DNA from: Conidiobolus incongruus B7586
Taxonomy: Eukaryota; Entomophthoromycota; Entomophthoromycetes; Entomophthorales; Conidiobolaceae
DNA: 21,294 bases
Reading direction: 5' to 3'
NCBI GenBank assembly: GCA_000697335.1
Contig: JNEM01015537.1
Span: forward strand, 1 to 21,294
Part shown: piece after piece, positions 10,032-19,487 of the stretch
Numbering within the stretch: the first letter of the stretch is position 1
Layout of the letters: every line of letters starts with the position of its first letter
Made by a program: the position numbers and the translations under genes
The notes under the pieces: model-generated
Databases searched by the model: none
What the model saw: the letters and a program-made list of their open reading frames with translations, nothing else
Told to the model about the DNA's origin: nothing

Positions 10032-12237
10032 TTATTTTCAACCTCTTGAAAATTAAAATTTCAACTATTTTGTGTGTTTTTTCAATAATCATTCAATTAC
10101 TTTAACATATCAGTATTAAAAATTATATCTTTAACCAAATATTCATATTAATATTAATCTTACTCCTTCTTAATATCTTAATCTAATACATTTATTATTT
10201 TTTTAAAAACTTTTTTATGTTTTTATTTTTAAATTTTAAGAAATCAATTTATATTTATTAATATTTTAATTATTATAAATATATATTACTTTAACTATAT
10301 TAAATTATATATATCATTGATTACTTAAAGTTTTAAAATTCTTATTTCTATTTCATGATATTTTAAAATATATATAACCTGGATTGTCCTTATCAAAAAC
10401 GATAGTATTTTTATATTAATTAATATTTAATAAATTTATAGTTAAATTATATCAAATAGGATAACCTATTTTCTCATAGATAAATAATATAAATATAACT
10501 ATAAATTTTATATTATAGTGATTTAAATACAATGTTCACTATTATTAAATCTTAAGTATTATTATTTAAAATTTGTACAAATATATTATAATCAAATATA
10601 AAGATTGATTTTTGATTATTTATATTAATAATTGGGATTTTTAAAAAAATATTTATTATAATTTCAAACTATATAAATATCTATACAGTTTTATTGGTTA
10701 AATATTTGTAAAAATTTTTATATTATGACCTTTTATAAATTGAAATATTTCAAATTTTAATTAAAATATATTAAATATATATAAATCATTAGTAAATATC
10801 AATTATATTATTTCCAAAACCAAGGCCAATAAATCCATTATTCATATAATTTTATAACTCTGATAATTGGAATATTTCTTATATTATAATTTCAATTATA
10901 TTTATAATTACCAAAACATTGAATTTTTTTATAAATGATAAAATTGTTATATTTATAAGATTATAAAGCTCTCATTGTAATCATTAGAATTTTATATTTC
11001 ATATTATTTGAGTCCTAAAATATATTAATATCAACAATATTCAAAATTGTAATATGATATACTTAATTAATTCATATTTTCAAAATATTCATTTAAACTA
11101 GAAAGCTGAATTAAATAATCCAAATATTTTAAATTTCATAAAAAATACCAATAAATTGTGAATTTTTTACAGTTATTATTGTCTTTAAAAAATATATATT
11201 AAAGATATATATTGTATATCAGTAACCATTCCATCTTGATAATTTATTACAACAGTCATTCACTGCATGAATACCGATGAGGATAGATATTTTTCAATTA
11301 GTGGGATTTGCATATATTTTAGCATTCAATTAACGATATTTTTTAATCTGATCATAGTTAAAAACTCAATATTATAATTATTAAAATTAATTATTTTTAA
11401 TTATACCGTTTCAGTATAAATTGTTTAGAGCTATTACCCATAGTATCAAGTGAAATAAAACTTGATTAAAACATTTCTTTGACTGTAGAGAGAAAATGAT
11501 AATTGTAAACATAAAAATGATGAATGATTCCACTATTGAAATGGTTCTTTATTAGCATTAACTATTCAATGCGTCAACGAAACTAAAGTTAGTAATTAAT
11601 ATTATTATTAATGAATTTTATATCTATGATTTAATCTTGATAGATACATATTATTATGTTAAAATGAATTTAACTCAGTGATCACATAGAAATTAATGAA
11701 TTTAAAGCATCATCACACTCATCAATACAATGATCAGAATACAATATTAAAAAAAGAAATAAATATCATTATATAATAGAGTCCATCTTGATCTATAAAT
11801 AAAATTAGATTAGTTGACAAGTTGGGGTTGAGTCGGCAAGGAGATAATAATATTTGTTTAGAAGATTGTTTATGAAGCTTAGTTGATTGGATCAAAGTAT
11901 CGATTTCCATCATTAATTCTTAACATTCAACCACAAATTCTAATTTTAGTATGATTCGAATTGATTGGCTAATAACTTTCATACCCAATCAATTTAATAA
12001 AAACTGTCATTTAAAATTAAAAGTTCGTGCATAGCCGTCATTTGAAGGTTCGAAGTTATACACATTCTAATCTCCAAGACTAATTTGACTCTCTTACTTG
12101 TTAAGGTAAGCAGAAATTTTAATATTATAATACATTCACGATTTTGCCCAACAAGATATTAATCATGCAAAAAGGAAAAAACTTGTATCCCCTCATTGAG
12201 TGTTAGCAAATTCATTGTTGATTGTGATCCTTTTGGG
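10032..12237. other. AT-rich intergenic region upstream of GH17-2
   Basis: About 2.2 kb of very AT-rich DNA. From about 11,780 onward the sequence is less monotonous and presumably contains upstream control sites of the second GH17 gene; CCCCT at 12189-12193 resembles a fungal stress-response element but one 5-mer proves little. GGTTCGAAG near 12050 looks like half of a B box, but no tRNA fold surrounds it. No ORF or RNA gene is supported. Confidence 0.6.
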
Positions 12238-12263
12238 TATAAATGGAGGATTTGAGTATAAAT
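12238..12263 (+). promoter_or_regulatory. Tandem TATA boxes of second GH17 gene
   Basis: Two TATAAAT copies (12238-12244 and 12257-12263) lie 94 and 75 nt upstream of the ATG. The proximal one sits within TTGAGTATAAA (12252-12262), identical to the TATA context of the first GH17 gene, which suggests that it is the ancestral core promoter. Confidence 0.55.
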
Positions 12264-12331
12264 GCACCATTTATTTTTTTTTAAAATTTTTATATTTAAT
12301 ATTAATATTTTTTTAATTTAAAGTACTGATA

Positions 12332-13234
12332 ATGAATTTTCAATTAATCAAAATTGCTCTGTTTTCTTTGGTTTCTTTATCTGTATCTGCCCAAAAACCT
12401 ATTCATGGTTTAGGCTATAATGCAAAGCACAGTGATGGTAAATGTCCCGATTTGAATAAGGTTGTTGAAGATTTCAAAACCATGTTGACTGTTACTGATC
12501 GTATCCGTACTTTCGGTATTCAAGACTGTAATCAAGGTGAGTTGATTGTGCAAGCTTCCCAACAAACAGGGATGAAAGTCAGCTTGGGTATGTTCATCAA
12601 TCAAAATGAAGGAGAATTCAACTCCGAGTTCGGCAAATTGAAGGATTTGGTTGGTCGTTACAAAGACACTTTTACCAACAATATTGAATCTGTGATCGTC
12701 GGTAGTGAAGCCATTTATCGAAAGGAAACCACCAACGAAGCTGTTGCCCAAAAGGTACTCCTAGTAAAAGAATTCCTCAAATCTGCAGGAGTTCCTACTC
12801 TTGTCACTGCCGCTGACATCAAGGACAACTGGTATCCTTCCTCTCTCTTAGATGCTGTTGATCTCATGTTTGTTAATGCCTACCCTTACTGGGAAGGAAT
12901 TCCAATTGACCAAGGTGTAAATCACTTGTGGTGGAAGATTCAAGAAGTTAAAGCTCGTACGGGTAATAAACGATTTGTCCTTGGCGAAACTGGTTGGCCC
13001 CAAGGTGGTAAAGAATTTGGAGCTGCTATTCCATCACAAGAGAACCAAGTTCATTTCTTTAATCAATTCTTATGCAGCGTCTACAAATCACCCCAACCTC
13101 TCGAATACTACTGGTTTAGCGCTTTCGATGAAGAATGGAAGGGAACCGAAGCTGATATGAAATGGGGTATTTTCAACAGTAATAGACAGTTGAAACCAGG
13201 CTACCAATTCCCCATTGACTGCAGCCGTTATTAA
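12332..13234 (+). CDS. Secreted GH17 beta-1,3-glucanase/glucanosyltransferase, copy 2
   Basis: A second Bgl2-like GH17 enzyme, again exactly 300 residues, intronless and alignable with copy 1 without gaps. Residues 1-20 are a signal peptide ending SVSA before QKP. Catalytic residues sit at the same positions: Glu126 in VGSEAIYR and Glu219 in VLGETGWPQGG. The DLMFVNAYPYWEG and YYWFSAFDEEWK blocks and four cysteines (38, 66, 248, 297) are conserved. Differences cluster at residues 142-155, 190-209 and 226-247, surface segments likely to tune substrate choice or partners. Codons are less C-ending than in copy 1, suggesting lower expression. The pair arose by tandem duplication; stretches of near-perfect DNA identity next to strongly diverged blocks hint at later gene conversion. 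Confidence 0.93.
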   Translation: MNFQLIKIALFSLVSLSVSAQKPIHGLGYNAKHSDGKCPDLNKVVEDFKTMLTVTDRIRTFGIQDCNQGELIVQASQQTGMKVSLGMFINQNEGEFNSEFGKLKDLVGRYKDTFTNNIESVIVGSEAIYRKETTNEAVAQKVLLVKEFLKSAGVPTLVTAADIKDNWYPSSLLDAVDLMFVNAYPYWEGIPIDQGVNHLWWKIQEVKARTGNKRFVLGETGWPQGGKEFGAAIPSQENQVHFFNQFLCSVYKSPQPLEYYWFSAFDEEWKGTEADMKWGIFNSNRQLKPGYQFPIDCSRY

Positions 13235-14640
13235 ATTATTTAAAATATTCCCTGCTACTATAACGAAATCAAATACTCACTATTGATAATACTATCTCAA
13301 AATTCATTATTTTATCATCAAATAACACAGTCATAATATTAAAATATCTCTTACAATGATTTGCATATTTTAATTTTCTTTGTTGGCACTTTGTTGAATT
13401 GATTATTTATGGATTGATCATATTCGGCTACATTTGGCAACTTGAATATCCTCAATTAATTACTATTTTGTTAGGAGTCTATGAATTTATTAAGTCCAAA
13501 TATCACGTTGAATTACTCCTATCAGGGATTTTTAGTGTAAACTTCACCCTAATCTCCTGACATTGTAAATTAACTCTCTAATATTCTCTTGATTTTTGAT
13601 GTTATTAACATTGATTCAATTTACTTAATGAAATTGCTAAATGAAGAAAATCACATTATTAATTAATTATAATTCATTAATATAATTTTTATAATTTTTT
13701 TTGTTCTATTCTATATAGAAATTGTTACTCTATAATTAAAATTTTATACAAATTAAAATAATATCAAAACATTATTAAACAAAGGAATTAAAATTGATAA
13801 AAATTAATAAAGAGTATGATAATTATCAAATTCAATATCTATAGACCAATTTTAATTATAATTTTGAGTATTGGCAATAAATCACTATAAAATTAATTAC
13901 AATTTACTATTAAATTTTGCAATTGCAATCAACTAAATCAAATCTAATTATATAAAAGTATATTAATATTTAGAGTTGTTATAAAAGCTTGGAATAAAAA
14001 AAACTAAAAATATTTCAAAGCGCATTTTAAAATAACTGAGTTTTCAATTGTTATTTTTAACTAATAAATAATTTTTCATCAGTTATTTAGTATTGAGATT
14101 ATGTACAAAATATATATTATTAAAGCTAATATTTTAATAAATCATTTTTATCTAATTTATCTATCTTTGTCTAAAATATTATAAAATTTGAAAAAAAATG
14201 TAGAATTATTATCATTTTTATTATTAAAATTTTTTAACTATATTAAATAAAAATATTAGAAAATGTTAATTATAAAAAATTTCAATATTTAAATATCAAA
14301 TACAATAATTATTTTTATACTTACAATTTCAAGGCAATGATTTTCATAAAAATTTTAACTTTCAAAATTGATGATTCATTATTTTATGGAAGTGTAATTT
14401 CATAATCTAATTATATTGACATCAACTATTTTATAATTTTTGATAATGATTGAATTTTAAATAAATAATTGTGTAAAGGTACTGAAGATACATTGATTAT
14501 AAGAAAAATGCGAATTAGTAAAAAGAGTATTAAAAAGATAAAATATCAAAAATAATATTGATATAAAATTATGAGAACAAGCAAAAAAAATTAATTGGAT
14601 AAGGAATTGAAATGAAGGAATGATAAAAAAAACAGTTAAT
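13235..14640. other. AT-rich 3' flank of GH17-2, no gene seen
   Basis: The first bases after the stop repeat the 3' UTR start of copy 1, so the duplicated unit extended past the coding region. A small imperfect inverted repeat lies at 13522-13560. The remainder, especially 13650-14450, is nearly all A and T with no supportable gene. The T-run at 14625-14632 (minus strand) is a back-up Pol III stop for tRNA-Met. Confidence 0.55.
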
Positions 14641-14644
14641 AAAA
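14641..14644 (-). terminator. Pol III TTTT stop of tRNA-Met
   Basis: On the minus strand four T residues directly follow the tRNA discriminator base; a T8 run at 14625-14632 acts as a probable back-up. Confidence 0.65.
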
Positions 14645-14717
14645 TGCTCCCTGTCGGGTTCGAACCGACGACCTCGAGATTATGAGACTCACGCGCTGCC
14701 AACTGCGCCAAAGAAGC
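14645..14717 (-). tRNA. tRNA-Met (CAT), elongator type
   Basis: A 73-nt intronless tRNA. Acceptor strands GCTTCTT and AGGGAGC pair with two G-T wobbles and the discriminator is A. The anticodon loop CTCATAA gives CAT. The T-arm has GGTTCGAACCC. The acceptor stem starts with G-C, and the D-arm and TTCGA T-loop are of ordinary elongator type and lack initiator features, so this is elongator Met. An apparent ORF reading through it is spurious. Confidence 0.93.
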
Positions 14718-14916
14718 ATACCTTTTTTATCATGGTTCAGATGAGAAATTTATTATCATATTCCAAATTGAACAATAGTAATTAATTTTTAATTTTTTTT
14801 CTATCAAACTTTACATTAAGCTATATTCTTTTCTATTTTGTCTCTATTCATCAAATTTATTTTGATAGCTCAAATAGTTTATCACATTATTCCACTTTCC
14901 GACTACCAAACATCAT

Positions 14917-15198
14917 ATGATTTTCTCAAAATTTTTCTCTCATATATTATCTCATATTCTAACACAAAGCATACGAACTAGTTCCAAAGACCAATCCCTG
15001 TTCATAAATACGATCCAGAACTTTATAAGGTGGATCGCTGGCATTTTTGACAAAAATAATTCCACTATTCATTCCTTATTAACCTCGAATTTTACTAATT
15101 CTAAACTTGACGTTGGTGAAAACCAGCTAAAAATTAACACAATCCACAAAAATTCAATTCCAATAGAAAAAAATTTTAAAAATCTAATTAAAAATTGA
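14917..15198 (+). CDS. Hypothetical 93-aa ORF, possible mitochondrial-type N-terminus
   Basis: I do not recognise this protein. The frame lies just upstream of PNP on the same strand, in a patch less AT-rich than its surroundings, which is the main reason to keep it. The first 24 residues (MIFSKFFSHILSHILTQSIR and onward) contain Ser, Thr, Lys, Arg and His but no acidic residue and could form an amphipathic mitochondrial targeting helix. The rest is Asn/Lys/Ile-rich with no motif. It could instead be a chance ORF or part of the PNP upstream region. No good TATA box or splice site supports it. Confidence 0.25.
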   Translation: MIFSKFFSHILSHILTQSIRTSSKDQSLFINTIQNFIRWIAGIFDKNNSTIHSLLTSNFTNSKLDVGENQLKINTIHKNSIPIEKNFKNLIKN

Positions 15199-15244
15199 CA
15201 TATTCGTCATCAAGATCAATCATACCATAAACACATGAATTCAA

Positions 15245-15251
15245 TATAAAT
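15245..15251 (+). promoter_or_regulatory. Possible TATA box of PNP gene
   Basis: TATAAAT lies 62 nt before the PNP ATG, at a distance like that of the TATA boxes of the other plus-strand genes. In such AT-rich DNA a chance match is quite possible. Confidence 0.4.
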
Positions 15252-15306
15252 ATTAAATAAAAGATCAGAGTTAATTAAAATTAATTGTATAAAAAAATTT
15301 TATAAA

Positions 15307-16256
15307 ATGTCACCTGAAGAAAATCAACAATACTTAAATCAAATTCAACAAGCTTCTGAATATATCAAATCTAAGCTCCCTGAAAATGTCCTCCCCTCCA
15401 CCGCCATTATCTGTGGCTCTGGCTTGGGTGGTTTATCTTCTACTTTGGATAACCCTTTGACCATTCACTATAACGAAATCCCTCACTTTGTCTCCACTAC
15501 TGGTAAGTTTGATATGATTTGATACAATGAATTTAGATTGATCTGTTAATTTGGTTAGTCAGCGGTCATGAAGGCAAATTGGTCATTGGTACTTTAGGTA
15601 AACAAACTGTCCTCTGTATGGTTGGACGTTTCCACTTCTATGAAGGCCACCACTTGCGCCAAGTCACTTTCCCCGTCAGAGTATTCAGCAAGCTCGGAGT
15701 CAAGAACTTGATCGTTACCAACGCTGCTGGCGGTCTCAATACCAACTTTGAAGTTGGCAACGTCATGGTCATTGGTGATCACTTCACTCTTGCTGGCTTA
15801 GCTGGCTTAAACCCTCTCTTGGGCCCCAATCTTGAAGAATTCGGACCCCGTTTCCCCTCTACCTCCGATGCCTACAGCATGGATTTGCGCAAGTTAGCTT
15901 TCGAAGCTGCCGACCGTCTTGAAGGCAAGCCCCTCAAGCTCGTTGAAGGTACCTACACTTTCGTCAGCGGTCCCTCCTACGAAACCAGAGCCGAAGGTCG
16001 TTTATTACGCACCTTGGGAGCCGACGCTGTCGGTATGAGTACCGTCCCCGAAGTTATTGTTGCCAAACACTGCGGCATGAAGATTTTGGGTCTTTCATTA
16101 ATCACCAACATCGTCGTTACCAGCCCCTCATCCGTCTTCGACACTGAAGAAAAGAAGGAAATTCACGCTACTCACCAAGAAGTTTTGGATGCCAGTATCG
16201 TTAAAGCTCAAGCTATGCAAGGTTTGGTCAGAGAAATTGTATCTAGTTTCCCTTAA
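15307..16256 (+). CDS. PNP: Purine nucleoside phosphorylase (trimeric, two exons, 297 aa)
   Basis: PNP splits inosine and guanosine with phosphate to the free base and ribose-1-phosphate in purine salvage, in the cytosol. Exon 1 is 15307-15502 and exon 2 is 15559-16256; the 56-nt intron has donor GTAAGT and acceptor TTAG, and splicing makes the conserved STTVSGHEGKLVIG join. The length is close to human PNP (289 aa). Visible sites: phosphate loop CGSGLGG (36-42, Ser38), RFHFYEG (His91, Tyr93, Glu94), VTNAAGG (Asn120), GPSYET with base-binding Glu207, GADAVGMSTVPEVIVA, and SLITN with Asn249. Glu plus Asn at the base site fits 6-oxopurine PNP and argues against MTA phosphorylase. Exon 2 is rich in C-ending codons, suggesting good expression. 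No essential residue is missing. Confidence 0.95.
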
Positions 16257-16475
16257 AAATTTCGTATATATATAATATAGAAGTTTAATATTACTAACAA
16301 TATTATATAATTGATTGTTTTTGAATTGTTTATAGATTAAATATTTACAGAGTATAATATATATTAATCTGATTTATTTTTTTTTTCGTATTTTTCATAA
16401 TTTTAATTTATCATTAATTTTTAAATTTTGAATAATTACTTTAAAATGATAATTTAAGTTGAGAAAATCAATATA
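16257..16475. other. AT-rich 3' flank of PNP
   Basis: Presumed PNP 3' UTR followed by AT-rich DNA. No gene or clear terminator signal is seen. Confidence 0.55.
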
Positions 16476-16482
16476 TTTGTAC

Positions 16483-16538
<56 letters not shown>

Positions 16539-16570
16539 AGTCATTATTTTTATAATTGTTATAGTACAAA
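16476..16570. repeat. Nested inverted repeat around an AAT/ATT microsatellite
   Basis: The outer arms TTTGTACTATAA (16476-16487) and TTATAGTACAAA (16559-16570) are exact reverse complements. Between them an (AAT) array of about 11 units turns at 16515/16516 into an (ATT) array of about 8 units, which is itself a palindrome able to form a long hairpin. The unique-sequence arms set this apart from an ordinary microsatellite. Confidence 0.8.
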
Positions 16571-18403
16571 TTAAAAATATTTCCAAGTCTGCTAATAAAA
16601 CTAATCTTGATAAAGATATCAGTATTTTAAGTTTATACTCTGTACGATATTTTAATTTATTATATTCATAATGCGAAAATTTATTTTTATTATTAGTCAA
16701 TTACTACAAATCTATCCAAGGTATAATTCAAAAATCTTGTGAAATTATAGTTTTCAATATTATAAAATTTCTAGACTTAAAATATACATATTAAACAAAT
16801 ATATTTATTCAAATTATAATAAATATTTTTTTATTTTTCAGTTATTAATTGATAATATCATAGATAATTATTTAATTTATTAAGTATATATTTTCTAGTT
16901 AAAAACACAAGAATTTTTTTCAATATTAAATCCTTAAACAGTGTTATATAAAAGTTTTTTTTTCAATAATGACCAAAAATATAATAAAAATAATAATCAA
17001 ATATTGCAAAAAGAATAGTTAAAAAATTAAAATATAATTATTTACTATATAAATTCATAATATATCAATGAATCTTTATATTTTCAAATAATAAATATTG
17101 TTTCAATATATTTATTATATTATAGATCCAACTATTTGAATGTAATCTTACAAATTGCTAAATTAAGTAAATTACCAAATTTCAAATTTTATAAAGAATT
17201 CTTGAAATTAGAAAATTGAGCATTTCTATATAAATGACTAATACCAAAAATTAAAGGTTATAAATATTAAATAATTTATCAATATGTTTTAGTAATATGA
17301 TTTTTATATATTTTATATATTAATTTCACAATTATTTCATCATAAAGTTTATTGCAATAAATTTAACTAAGTTTGAAATTAGTAAATTTTTGACCAATAA
17401 ATAATCAAGCTATGATAATTTTATTTTCATATATTTATTTTGAAGCAATAATTAAAAAAATTAATTTGTTTTGTTAATTTATTAAGATGTTTTCTCTTTA
17501 GTATGGCTTGAAATAGTTAATTGATATTCTAAATAACTTATTAGTATAAATTTTTTATTTCAAATAATATTCAAATTAATTAATTTATTAGTTAAAAATT
17601 TAAACATATATTTATTTTGATTTGTTGAATAATATTATGGTTATCTATATTAAAAATAATTTTAGTTTTGTTGTTTTTTTAGTTGAAAATATAATAAAAT
17701 TGGATTAAATATTAAATATTAATATCATAAATCTTAATTTTTATTATATAATAATACTTAATATTACTATTATAATTTTATCAATTTTTTTTAATTTTTA
17801 AGTTATATTGGTTTGAAATAATAGTAAAATTAATATATTTAAAAAATAAATCAAATTTTAATATTAAATATTAATTAATTATAAAATATATTTATGTTAT
17901 ATACAATATATGTTTAAAACTCTAAAAATAATTTTATAATTGAATTTTTGAATAAAAAATAATATTCACTTTAATGATGAAAACTAATAAATAGAATTCA
18001 GTCTATGATATAATTTTGAATTATTATAGCACAAAATCCATAATGATGAGAATTGGAATATAATATATGGATTGAAATTGTGATTATTTAATATCACTAA
18101 TGCAAAATAATTCAGAATCAATATTGAATAATTCCAAAGTAAATATTCGCAATTGTATATACAAAATACAAATCATTTATAAAGTGTTATTAAATGAAAT
18201 ATTGAAGTAACTTATTTTATACTAAAATTGATATTAATCATAAAATTTATCTTAATAAAATTTATATAAATGAAATATTTTAATATATATTTAAAATTAA
18301 CTATAATTGAAAAATTAAAGTTTATATTATTATTAATTATTAAGCCATACATGAGAATAAAATATATTGGTGAATAGATGAATGAGATTATATATAACGA
18401 ATC
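16571..18403. other. Extremely AT-rich intergenic DNA
   Basis: About 1.8 kb of almost pure A+T with short homopolymers and no ORF, RNA gene or long repeat that I can support. One RTGATGA-like word near 18043 has no matching D box and is not called. Confidence 0.6.
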
Positions 18404-18409
18404 AAAAAA
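18404..18409 (-). terminator. Pol III T-run of tRNA-Ile
   Basis: A run of six T residues on the minus strand, 21 nt beyond the tRNA 3' end, is the first such signal downstream. Confidence 0.6.
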
Positions 18410-18430
18410 GTGATTTCATATACCATTAAG

Positions 18431-18504
18431 TGCTCCCAACAGGGATCGAACCTGTGACCTTGGCGTTATTAGCACCACGCTCTAACCAACTGAGCTATGG
18501 GAGC
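18431..18504 (-). tRNA. tRNA-Ile (AAT)
   Basis: A 74-nt intronless tRNA. The acceptor stem pairs GCTCCCA with TGGGAGC and the discriminator is A. The A box TAGCTCAGTTGG and B box GGTTCGATCCC are near-consensus. The segment GTGGTGCTAATAACGCC matches the eukaryotic tRNA-Ile anticodon arm, with anticodon AAT (inosine-modified in vivo). Confidence 0.96.
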
Positions 18505-19423
18505 TGATTGAAAGAATTTAAAAATCTATCAAATTTATTAAAATTTTTAAATTATTTTCATTTTTTAAATTTTAATTCTCATATACACCTTTTTTAATTT
18601 TTTTATCTATATTTAATATTTCTAATATAATTTTTTTTATTTTATCTAAATTGGTTTTTAATCCATTTATCATCCATTTCAATTATTATCCACTCTCAAA
18701 CTCTATCTTAATATAAATTTCAATTTACCAATTATTACCCGAAATCCCCACGATCTCAATTCCAGGTTTACGCGAAAGTTTATTAATTATTGTTAATATT
18801 TTCAAATGATAATTAAGTATTTGTAAATTTTAGGATTATCAGTTTATCCGTTTGTTTATAACAATAATTTAGGATATATTGATAGTTTATATTAGTAAAT
18901 GGGAAGAAAGATTTTATATTTGAAAATAATATAGTAAATTACAAATATTATCTTAAATTTCAAAAACGAAAAAGTTATCATAATAATTTAAAATTTGGAC
19001 CAATAAACTTTTATCACTATAACTTTTTTATAATGAGAGATATGACTAATATATTTTTTAAGTATTTATTAAAAAAATAGTAAACAATTCCAAATAACTT
19101 AAAATTTCACACTGTGAGAAATTATATTGATTAAAATGATTTCATTGGTGATAAATATAAGAACAATAGCAATAATTAATAATCCAACACCTGGTTTTGT
19201 ACTATGGATCCGTATATAAATACCCTTTATCACTAAAATTTTATTTCAGTTATTGTAAAAGGTAGAGAATGTTTAAATTTTTTGGAAAATTAAAGTTATA
19301 TAATTTAATTGATTAGTAAATTAAATCACCTCGTTCAAATTACAAGTTTTTTATAAATATTCTCCAATTTCTAGAAACTATAATTTACAATTGGATTGCG
19401 CATCTTTTTGCTCCTTTCATTAC
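18505..19423. other. AT-rich upstream region of the hydrolase gene
   Basis: Mostly AT-rich. A patch of ordinary composition at about 18739-18780 contains ACGCGAAA (18770-18777), which fits the fungal SCB consensus CRCGAAA and the MCB/SCB hybrid. It lies 710 nt before the next ATG, far for a promoter element. No ORF is supported. Confidence 0.5.
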
Positions 19424-19433
19424 TATATAAATA
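19424..19433 (+). promoter_or_regulatory. TATA box of hydrolase gene
   Basis: TATATAAATA begins 64 nt before the ATG in a locally less AT-rich stretch, so it stands out more than chance AT words elsewhere in the window. Confidence 0.55.
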
Positions 19434-19487
19434 ACTTAGTGCTGCCAACAGATATTACTCTTACATATAATTTAATTAATATATATA

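Noticed and set aside
11675-11716. Minus-strand C/D snoRNA-like boxes (GTGATGA followed by CTGA)
   Set aside because: The boxes are only about 31 nt apart and no terminal stem flanks them, too short for a normal C/D snoRNA.
12030-12065. GGTTCGAAG as a tRNA B box
   Set aside because: No A box, acceptor stem or anticodon arm can be folded around it.
14457-14711. 84-codon minus-strand ORF
   Set aside because: Its N-terminal part is the tRNA-Met gene read as protein; the remainder is AT-rich noise.
15307-16256. Reading the phosphorylase as methylthioadenosine phosphorylase
   Set aside because: The base site has Glu207 and Asn249 in SLITN, as in PNP; MTAP has Ser and Asp-type residues there.
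16459-16700. Overlapping ORFs of 70 and 72 codons with poly-Asn, poly-Ile or poly-Leu runs
   Set aside because: They are only translations of the AAT/ATT microsatellite and its AT-rich flanks.
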